The translations under genes were made by a program, and so were the position numbers. Positions 58,701 to 64,000 of a DNA stretch of 64,000 bases are shown one piece after another. The notes beneath the pieces were generated by a model, which worked only from the letters and a program-made list of their open reading frames with translations, searched no databases and was not told the origin of the DNA. Each line of letters starts with the position of its first letter. Position 1 is the first letter of the stretch. Origin of the DNA: Rhizobium pisi (GTDB taxonomy: Bacteria > Pseudomonadota > Alphaproteobacteria > Rhizobiales > Rhizobiaceae); the NCBI RefSeq assembly GCF_003938655.1, contig NZ_RJJT01000003.1, forward strand, positions 293,810-357,809, given 5' to 3'.

Positions 58701-59488
58701 GCTGCTGCCTGGCGACCGTCGAAGGCGCTCTGCACTTCGGCAAGTTCCAGCCAGTCTTCGGTCGTGCGGCGTTCGGGCGGCAGGGCCAGCAGACGGCGGC
58801 GTTCAGTCGCCATGCGGTCGGCCCGCAGCGGCGAAGTCGGCATCAGGCCGAAGCCGTCGCGCAGGTCCAGATAGAAGAGCATCTGCTCGCGATCGTCGGG
58901 ATTGACGTCGATGAGCTTGTGCGGCGCCTGGCCGATGGTGGCAACGGCCCCTTCGCCCTGGTTCACCTCGACGCTGCCCTGCGGGTTGCTGAGCGCGACG
59001 CGGCCTTCCAGCACGATCATCGAGGTCTGGTCGCCCTTGACGGTCATCGTCCAGTCCGTGCCGCGGATAGCCGCCGCCGCCGCGGGGGTCTCGACCGTCA
59101 AGCCCTGGCCGCCGCGCTCGGCGCGCGCCCAGATCGTGCCGGACTGAAGCTCCAGCACGGTGTCGCCGCTCGTGGCCATCTTCTTGACCTGCAGCGAGGA
59201 ATTGCGGCCGAGGCGGACCTGCGTGTGGTCGGAAAAGACGATGGCGAGCTGGCCGTTGGCATTGGTGCGCAGCACGTCGCCGGTCAAAAGATCCTGGTGC
59301 AGATCGACGACGCGCCAGTTGGACACTTCGATGAAGCGGACCTCCTCGCCGGTCTTGCGGGCGATGACGGAGCCGGCGACCGGCGTTGCACGCTGCACGG
59401 GATCGGCCATCGCCGACGACGTGAAACAAGGCAAAGCAAGCGCCAACGCCATGCCGGCGCGGCCGATGTTATTGGAATAACCCCGCAT
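55721..59488 (-). CDS. Giant FecR-TPR-beta-barrel outer-membrane protein
   Basis: This 1255-residue protein has a signal peptide (MRGYSNNIGRAGMALALALPCFTSSAMA). A FecR-like domain follows (about 35-165: RTNANGQLAIVFSDHTQVRLGRNSSLQVKKM, GRVALSNPQGSVEVNQGEGAV). TPR repeats fill about 230-620 (GTLNSLGLLQGSRDANDEAEKAFKKAIELDPQDPVPHANLAILYLDQARMKEAKREIDTAIALDPS). A C-terminal porin or TonB-receptor-like barrel of about 550 residues ends in KGTLKVRF with terminal Phe. No TonB plug domain is seen. ATG 59488 follows GAGGATC. It is translationally coupled to the cyclase (TGATG). The combination suggests an envelope sensor feeding the cyclase. Confidence 0.88.
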   Translation of the reverse strand: MRGYSNNIGRAGMALALALPCFTSSAMADPVQRATPVAGSVIARKTGEEVRFIEVSNWRVVDLHQDLLTGDVLRTNANGQLAIVFSDHTQVRLGRNSSLQVKKMATSGDTVLELQSGTIWARAERGGQGLTVETPAAAAAIRGTDWTMTVKGDQTSMIVLEGRVALSNPQGSVEVNQGEGAVATIGQAPHKLIDVNPDDREQMLFYLDLRDGFGLMPTSPLRADRMATERRRLLALPPERRTTEDWLELAEVQSAFDGRQAAAATLQNIRGRKLTVAQQARVDLLDATIAGSEKRYGDAAKLFQKALPHLDPTRRNMAQYGGYFARSLADPAHAEPPPANSSGPYGAIMQAYTAGFLQNPRAALEIIRKAEQRYPDDATLPAIRAQLAQLIDDRKQMKEAIERSLALDPDHPMALSARASYKAVYESDIKGALADLNRAIELAPGASGTLNSLGLLQGSRDANDEAEKAFKKAIELDPQDPVPHANLAILYLDQARMKEAKREIDTAIALDPSFDIALLARGRYYLQSGEKDKALEDLLAASTANPAHSQSQLMLAAAHYEKGDRIPSEQALDNANRIDDDDPVISAFRTAVDIDDYDADGAIRNAQDFLRRSRARGGDYSGLGANASAGSTLNDAFRLQGLDAWGRYYGDAVFDPFEGSGYIDQSIKGSIFPFVNATSFSEDNVIQNRGNASSYSSFIQGLLLSPHMLSGRSRSATLFDVPFIEGSLGGGINSVDGHTRRIGEAEIQGYSNSTIPISFFGNLNWEEIALDGDYRDFGGFSNNNKILGGNGYLTATLTPDDRIVSFVNYGKTYGPLNALTTSTALTDRLNDELFIPLGLLLPTMDLPLYRNRYDEAERTNAGLGWSHTFAYRNVLNTALLYSDTNVKTNYDFTFDASALTGAPAPDLVPYAETRQKTASKTYIAAISHSIGDDTLTWRYGVEGGWTDANSNSFRHLDTLIPGFVDEATFGPFEASSRVNIARAYIDVLHEITPDLKGEYALFGTRISGDGVDINRFEPRFGLAWSPVQNHWLRAAFMRQSVDTGVPTLAPVGILGLQPNQFSSSTEGYTDTVALQWDAEWTERLFTSVEYQHQELHDFSIDLPLIALPAVDSLPLSRGSIDRAAVTGNVALGYGFGLSATYAYMDSENKDPLEPNFGGNLPYIPKNSGQIALTWVNEAKVKATVAANYIGERDGDDLGTKLDDYWSLDAHLIWEPFDKRIALEAAAYNLLDEDFEITPGVPGWGRAFKGTLKVRF

Positions 59489-59617
59489 GATCCTCACCCC
59501 TAACCCCACTTCCCCTTTGTCCATGTAGAGTGAAAAAGTCAAGCGCTGTGCACACGTGTTCTTGATTTCGTTTCAAAGTGTACTATCAGGGAAACACTTC
59601 TGGGGTGGAGTATTCAT
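59489..59617. promoter_or_regulatory. Divergent promoter region, FecR-barrel gene and Pycsar-like gene
   Basis: This 129-bp region contains TTGATT and, 16 bp on, TATCAG as a possible promoter for the plus-strand gene. An AAGTGT/ACACTT inverted repeat spans 59576-59599. The close divergent arrangement suggests shared control. Confidence 0.4.
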
Positions 59618-60157
59618 GTGAGCGATTTCGAAAATGCAACTGATGTTATGCTGAGCGAGCCGTCGAGCGGCGATATTGGCGTCGAGTATTTCGACCACAT
59701 CAAGAAAATCAACGACATATTCTACGATCAGATCAAGATATCCGATCAGAAGGCCGCCTATATCTTTACTTTCATGCTCGCCTTTTTGGTGAGCTCCAGC
59801 GAGGTGAGGGCGGTCTTCAGCCCGGCGCGCTACATCGCAGGCTCTCCGGGGGGCGTGCTGTTCTCCGGCCTGCTTGCCGCAGCCTCGGTCTTTTCCATCC
59901 TGTCGGCGATCCTCGTCGTGCTGCCGCGGCGTTTGGGCGCCTCGACCTCGCTCTTCTGGGGCGCCTGGCCCGATCATCGCGACCTGTTCTTCGACGCGGC
60001 GCTGAGGCGCGACGAGCGCTACCTTTTCGACCAGTATCTCGAAAACGCCAACATCCTCTCGACCATCGCCCGCAACAAATACCGCTGCGTCACCTTTGCG
60101 TTTCGCGGGTTGATGGTGAGCGTGATTGCTTATGTGCTGTTGTTAGCGGCGGTGTGA
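59618..60157 (+). CDS. Pycsar-effector-like (DUF5706/PycTM) membrane protein
   Basis: This 179-residue protein begins with a cytosolic helix (SDFENATDVMLSEPSSGDIGVEYFDHIKKINDIFYDQIKISDQKAAYIF) containing the conserved D-x-KA motif of the Pycsar effector family. TM segments follow at about 48-62, 81-106 and 157-179. PycTM effectors bind cyclic pyrimidine nucleotides made by a partner cyclase and damage the inner membrane. Here the nearby cyclase is a CHASE2 membrane protein two genes away on the opposite strand. GTG 59618 follows GGGGTGGAG. The family match is good; the defence role is unproven. Confidence 0.75.
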   Translation: MSDFENATDVMLSEPSSGDIGVEYFDHIKKINDIFYDQIKISDQKAAYIFTFMLAFLVSSSEVRAVFSPARYIAGSPGGVLFSGLLAAASVFSILSAILVVLPRRLGASTSLFWGAWPDHRDLFFDAALRRDERYLFDQYLENANILSTIARNKYRCVTFAFRGLMVSVIAYVLLLAAV

Positions 60158-60173
60158 GAAACCCTCAAGAGAG

Positions 60174-60305
60174 CCTCACCCTGAGGCGCCCCGTAGGGGC
60201 CTCGAAGGGCGGGGCGGGTGCATCGACGGTTGATGCATGCAAGAAGTAGCGCTGCGGCGCGTCCTTCGAGGCTTCGCCCTGCGGGCTACGCGCCTCAGGA
60301 TGAGG
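60174..60305. repeat. Family D palindromic element (CCTCACCCTGAGGCGC arms)
   Basis: CCTCACCCTGAGGCGC (60174-60189) and GCGCCTCAGGATGAGG (60290-60305) are near complements. Inner GGCCTCGAAGG and CCTTCGAGGC also pair. It lies between convergent genes and may terminate both. Confidence 0.7.
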
Positions 60306-60341
60306 GGCGTCGGAGGATGCCGCCGCCCACACCTTCTCCAC

Positions 60342-60830
60342 TCAATCCTCGACCTCGAGCACAAGCTCAACCTCGACCGGCATGCCGAGCGGCAGGCTGG
60401 CGACGCCGAGGACGACGCGGCCGGAGAGTTTTTCCTCGCCGAACACCTGGAGCAGCATTTCGGATGCTCCGTCGGCGACTTTCGGGTGGTCGCGGAAATC
60501 ACCTTCGGTGGCGATGTAGACGCCGAGCTTGACGACCTTGACCACCTTGTCCAGCGAGCCGAGATAGTCCTTGGCGGCGGCAAGGCCGCTCAAGGTTGCC
60601 GTTTCGGCGGCCTTCCTGCCGTCCTCTGATGTCAGCGTGCCGCCGACGCGGCCGATGTAGCGGGGCTCGTGGCCGACGACCGGCAGCATGCCGCTGAAGT
60701 AGACTAGCTTGCCGGATCGGACTGCCTCGACATAGGCCCCGAAGGGTGTCGGCGGCGGGGGAAGGGTGATGCCGAACTCCTGCAGCCGCTGTTCCGCACC
60801 GGCTGCCTGCGCGTTTCCATGGTTTACCAT
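60342..60830 (-). CDS. RidA/YjgF-family protein
   Basis: This 162-residue Rid protein contains PPPTPFGAYVEAVRSGKLVYFSGMLPVVGHEPRYIGRVGGTLTSEDGRKAAETATLSGLAAAKDYLGSLDKVVKVVKLGVYIATEGDF. It belongs to the longer Rid4-7-like branch rather than archetypal RidA, and the imine-hydrolysing Arg of RidA is not obvious. The start overlaps the SDR stop by 7 bp, so the two act from one transcript. Confidence 0.9.
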   Translation of the reverse strand: MVNHGNAQAAGAEQRLQEFGITLPPPPTPFGAYVEAVRSGKLVYFSGMLPVVGHEPRYIGRVGGTLTSEDGRKAAETATLSGLAAAKDYLGSLDKVVKVVKLGVYIATEGDFRDHPKVADGASEMLLQVFGEEKLSGRVVLGVASLPLGMPVEVELVLEVED

Positions 60831-61549
60831 CTGCCCATATGTGCGCCGCCGTCGACGTGCAGCACCTCCCCGGTGATACGCGGAGCTTCCGTCAGGAAGA
60901 GGACCGCATCAACGATTTCGCCGACATTCGATATGCCTGCCATCGGCGACAGCGTGCTCAGGAAATCCTTCGGATTGTCCTTGTGCAGCGGCGTGTCCAC
61001 CACACCGGGAGCGACGATGTTGAAGCGAATTTTCTCGTTCGCATATTCCATCGCCAGGTTCTTGGAGATGGCGTTGATGCCGCCCTTTGTCATCATCGAT
61101 ACCGAAGCGGAGAAGCCGGCGATCGGATGATCGGTCAATGGCGTGGTGATGCTGACGACGCTGCCGCCGGTTTTTTGCGCAAGCATCTGCCTGACGACCA
61201 GCTGGGTCAGATGGATGAAGCCTTCGAGATTGGTCGAGGACAACGCCGCGAAGTCGGTCATCGTGAAATCGACAAACGGCTTGGCCAGGAAAATGCCGGC
61301 ATTGTTGACGAGGCCGTCGATCGAGCCGAAGCGGTCGATCGCGGTCTTTGCGACCCGTGCCGCGGTTTCGGCGTCACCGATGTCGCCGTCGACGAGGGTC
61401 AGCCGGTCGGAGGCCTGAAAGGCGTCCGAGGCGCTGACCTGGCGCGAGGTGGCGACGACATTATAGCCGCGTGCGATGAAGGCGTTGACGAGGCCTGCGC
61501 CGATACCCTGGGAGGCGCCCGTAACGATGACAGTCTTTCCGGTAGTCAT
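60824..61549 (-). CDS. SDR-family protein with substituted catalytic tyrosine
   Basis: This 241-residue SDR has GASQGIGAG, NNAGIF (NAG motif) and VSITTPL at the catalytic strand, but SMMTK where YxxxK is expected: the Tyr is replaced by Ser while Lys is kept. The Ser of the triad may be changed as well. It may be a non-oxidoreductase SDR or use another residue. ATG 61549 follows GGAGTTCAAC. It forms an operon with the Rid protein and is divergent from a LysR gene. Confidence 0.88.
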   Translation of the reverse strand: MTTGKTVIVTGASQGIGAGLVNAFIARGYNVVATSRQVSASDAFQASDRLTLVDGDIGDAETAARVAKTAIDRFGSIDGLVNNAGIFLAKPFVDFTMTDFAALSSTNLEGFIHLTQLVVRQMLAQKTGGSVVSITTPLTDHPIAGFSASVSMMTKGGINAISKNLAMEYANEKIRFNIVAPGVVDTPLHKDNPKDFLSTLSPMAGISNVGEIVDAVLFLTEAPRITGEVLHVDGGAHMGRW

Positions 61550-61710
61550 GTTGAACTCCATGATCTGGTTCGGGCAACGTCGAGCCTGATCGGCCGGGTC
61601 GCTCGAGATGGGGTCGCCGCGATCGCGCCACCATCAGGTTGTGATTTGTTTTCGCAAGGTGAATATGGCGAAAACTCCATTCCCCGATTAGATGGAAATA
61701 TCTGGATTCT

Positions 61711-61730
61711 CTTTTGCATCAGTGCAAAAG
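61711..61730. promoter_or_regulatory. Palindrome CTTTTGCA-TCAG-TGCAAAAG, LysR operator candidate
   Basis: The 8-bp perfect arms contain a T-N11-A core and lie 7 bp upstream of the LysR start, a usual place for autoregulation. Confidence 0.6.
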
Positions 61731-61737
61731 TGAAGGC

Positions 61738-62640
61738 ATGCCCGATCTCAACGACATCGCCGTTTTCGTGAAGGTGGCGCAGTATGGCAGCTTCAGTCGT
61801 GCGGCCCATTCGCTCGGCATGCCGGTTTCAACAGTCAGCCGGAAGGTAACCTCGCTCGAAGAGCAGCTCGGCGTGGCGCTGCTGCAGAGGACGACGCGCA
61901 AGCTCAGCCTTACCGCGCAGGGCCGGGCCTATTACGACAGGTGCAGCGAACCGCTCGCCCATCTGATCGACGCCGAGCAGGCGCTGACGGAAACGCAGAG
62001 AAAGCCGGAAGGGCTGCTGAAGATCTCGGTGCCCGTCATCTTCGGGCAGGAGGTCTTCTACGAATTCGTCTCGTCCTTTCTAAAGGCCTATCCCGAGATT
62101 CAGGTCGATCTCTTTGTCACCAACCTGTTTCTCGATCTGATCGCCGAGAATATCGATCTCGGCATCCGTTTCGGCGAACTCAAGGATTCCTCCATCGTCG
62201 CGCAGCGGCTCGGCAAGAGCGTGCGCTATCTGGTTGCCGCGCCCGACTATTTGAAGGGCAGGGCGCTTCCCGCAAAGCCCGAGGATCTGAAGGACCATCA
62301 ATGCGTCCTCCTGAACGGCCGCAACGGCGAGGCCGAATGGCATCTCGTCAGCGGCCGCAAATCGATCGACATGCGTGTCTCGGGGCCGGTGTCGAGCCGG
62401 GATTTCGAGGCGGTCAGCGCCTTCACCTATCGCGGCCACGGCATCGGGCTGCTGCCTTCCACCTATTGTGAAGAAGAGATCAAAAGAGGCGAGCTCATCC
62501 GCCTGCTGCCCGACTGGTCGTCACCGGAGATTTTCGTCCACGCCGTCTATCCCACCCGCCGATTCCTGCCGTTGCGCCTGCAGGTTTTTCTGGAAGCGCT
62601 GAAGGCGTGGAAGAACCCTTTGTGGCTGCCTTTGCATTGA
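61738..62640 (+). CDS. LysR-family transcriptional regulator
   Basis: This 300-residue regulator has the LysR HTH at about 1-60 (MPDLNDIAVFVKVAQYGSFSRAAHSLGMPVSTVSRKVTSLEEQLGVALLQRTTRKLSLTAQG) and a periplasmic-binding-like effector domain (about 90-295). It resembles the DsdC/AaeR-type group common in rhizobia. It is divergent from the SDR-Rid operon, which it probably controls. ATG 61738 is preferred to an upstream in-frame start inside the palindrome. Confidence 0.93.
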   Translation: MPDLNDIAVFVKVAQYGSFSRAAHSLGMPVSTVSRKVTSLEEQLGVALLQRTTRKLSLTAQGRAYYDRCSEPLAHLIDAEQALTETQRKPEGLLKISVPVIFGQEVFYEFVSSFLKAYPEIQVDLFVTNLFLDLIAENIDLGIRFGELKDSSIVAQRLGKSVRYLVAAPDYLKGRALPAKPEDLKDHQCVLLNGRNGEAEWHLVSGRKSIDMRVSGPVSSRDFEAVSAFTYRGHGIGLLPSTYCEEEIKRGELIRLLPDWSSPEIFVHAVYPTRRFLPLRLQVFLEALKAWKNPLWLPLH

Positions 62641-62782
62641 GGGCGTCCGGATTGGCGCTAAGGGGCGCAGGCACTCCCGACTTCACCGAAAATTGAAGCC
62701 CGGCAGGCGGCCCAGCGTCCCGTGCCGGTCAAGCTGTGTTACAGTTTCCTCGCCTGGGAATGGCGTAAGGATTGGATAGCCA

Positions 62783-63559
62783 ATGCTGACGACACTTGCG
62801 GTGCTGATGGGTCTTTCCGGCGTCGTCCCGGTCGCTGAGATCGGGAGAAGCGAGGTCGATGTGGCGTTGGTGCTTGCCGTCGATACCTCGCGGTCGATGG
62901 ATTTCGAGGAGATCGGTATCCAGCGCCAGGGTTATGTCGAGGCCCTCAAGCACAAGGAATTCATAGATGCGGTCAAGGGCGGGCTGACCGGCCGCATAGC
63001 CATCAGCTATTTCGAATGGGCGGGCTATGTCGTCCAGGATTCCGTGATCGACTGGCAGGTGATCGAGACGGAAGCGGATGCGATCGCCTTTGCCGACAAG
63101 CTGGACGCCCGGCCGATTGCCACGCAGCGGCGCACCTCGATCTCCACCGCCATCGCCCAGGGCGCCAGCATGATCATCGCAGCGCCCTTTCAGGGCAGGC
63201 GGGAGGTGATCGACGTTTCCGGCGACGGCCCGAACAATTCCGGCAATCCCGTGACGCCCGCCCGCGACAAGGCGGTGGCGTCAGGCATGGTCATCAACGG
63301 CCTCGCCATCATGCTGCGGCCTTCCGATGCGCCGGATGGGCTCGACAAATACTACGCCGATTGCGTCATCGGCGGCCCCGGCGCCTTCGTGCTGCCGGTC
63401 CACAAGGTCGAGGATTTCGCGATCGCCGTGCGCCGCAAGCTGGTGCTCGAAATCAGCGGCCTTTCCCCTCCGGTGACGGTGCAGGAGACGGCGGGGGCCG
63501 CGCCCGCGGCCGATTGTCTGGTTGGCGAGAAGCAATGGCGGGATTTTTTCGAACGGTGA
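62783..63559 (+). CDS. DUF1194 von Willebrand factor A-like protein
   Basis: This 258-residue secreted or anchored protein has a hydrophobic start (MLTTLAVLMGLSGVVPVA) and a VWA-like DUF1194 domain. The MIDAS motif DxSxS is present in VLAVDTSRSMDFEE, with further metal ligands in TSISTAI and DVSGDGPNNSG. Cys residues in ADCVIG and ADCLVG may pair. The function of the family is unknown. Confidence 0.9.
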   Translation: MLTTLAVLMGLSGVVPVAEIGRSEVDVALVLAVDTSRSMDFEEIGIQRQGYVEALKHKEFIDAVKGGLTGRIAISYFEWAGYVVQDSVIDWQVIETEADAIAFADKLDARPIATQRRTSISTAIAQGASMIIAAPFQGRREVIDVSGDGPNNSGNPVTPARDKAVASGMVINGLAIMLRPSDAPDGLDKYYADCVIGGPGAFVLPVHKVEDFAIAVRRKLVLEISGLSPPVTVQETAGAAPAADCLVGEKQWRDFFER

Positions 63560-63610
63560 GCTGGTGGTTTGCAGGTGGGCCTGCGCGTCTTGGGACGAGA
63601 GGAGAGGGTA

Positions 63611-63784
63611 TGCCGTGGGACACCCCCCTCTGCCCTGCCGGGCATCTCCCCCACAGGTGGGGAGATCGCCTGGGCGCGCTGGCTTCCCCAAACAACTGGC
63701 CGTCACATGAATCGTAAATTCAGGGCGAGGCATGGCTTCTTGCCGATCTCCACCCTTGTGGGGGAGATGCCCGGCAGGGCAGAG
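63611..63784. repeat. Family B intergenic palindromic element, copy 2
   Basis: CACCCCCCTCTGCCCTGCCGG-GCATCTCCCCCAC at the left and GTGGGGGAGATGCCCGGCAGGGCAG at the right match the arms of the 18.4-kb copy. The central GCTTCCCCAAACAACTGG is the reverse complement of the central unit in that copy. Confidence 0.75.
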
Positions 63785-63799
63785 CGACTGTCTTGGAAG

Positions 63800-64000
<201 letters not shown>

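Overview
The window looks like chromosome from a Rhizobium of the leguminosarum/etli type. It is GC-rich alphaproteobacterial DNA with Shine-Dalgarno-led genes, many tightly overlapping gene pairs, and several families of rhizobial intergenic palindromic repeats: family A with CTTCTCCCC/GGGGAGAAG arms, family B with CATCTCCCCCAC arms, and two others. It also carries AT-rich Zur boxes of the rhizobial kind and a prokaryotic homologue of the CASTOR/POLLUX ion channels. There is no CRISPR array, rRNA operon or prophage. One tRNA gene (Lys, CTT) and two insertion-sequence remnants are present.

Layout. 1-2.9 kb: a two-component system (kinase cut by the window edge), a methyltransferase overlapping a ParDE toxin-antitoxin pair, and a VapBC pair. 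2.9-9.7 kb: ilvE, a PLP aminotransferase, a DUF2278/lamin-tail protein, an aldo/keto reductase, and a MarR regulator divergent from a secreted hydrolase. 9.7-15.5 kb: the CASTOR/POLLUX-like channel and a three-gene ABC importer behind a PHO-box-like promoter. 15.5-23 kb: small secreted proteins, an EEP nuclease with a NUDIX gene, a PhzF-family gene, tRNA-Lys and two paralogous four-cysteine secreted proteins. 23.3-28.8 kb: rhodanese-ChrB with chrA, a CorC/HlyC-type protein, a VOC protein and a second chrA. 29-30.8 kb: a broken RcnB-like gene and a degenerate IS5-family element. 30.8-35.7 kb: a zinc-limitation locus (COG0523 GTPase, znuA, znuCB-zur) with three Zur boxes. 35.8-42.9 kb: a secreted protein with about 34 octapeptide repeats, a BTLCP cysteine protease, an ICMT-like methyltransferase, a gamma-carbonic-anhydrase-like protein with an FAH hydrolase, and a nucleotidyltransferase preceded by a leader-peptide attenuator. 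43-53.6 kb: a regulator-rich stretch (ECF sigma with SDR, EamA, TetR with hydrolase and isochorismatase flanked by 65-bp direct repeats, epimerase, DUF308 with divergent TetR, methyltransferase, RibD-like reductase). 53.7-60.2 kb: a CHASE2 nucleotide cyclase translationally joined to a giant FecR-TPR-beta-barrel protein, with a Pycsar-effector-like membrane protein divergent from it. 60.3-64 kb: RidA with SDR and a divergent LysR, a DUF1194 VWA protein and the end of an IS110-type transposase.

The most coherent systems are the zinc locus, the probable phosphate-starvation ABC importer, and the cyclase/outer-membrane-sensor/effector cluster. The two items I would look at first are the leaderless leader peptide with alternative stem-loops at 41.43-41.60 kb and the cyclase-FecR-barrel-Pycsar-like neighbourhood at 53.7-60.2 kb. 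All functional names come from reading translated motifs; no database search was run.
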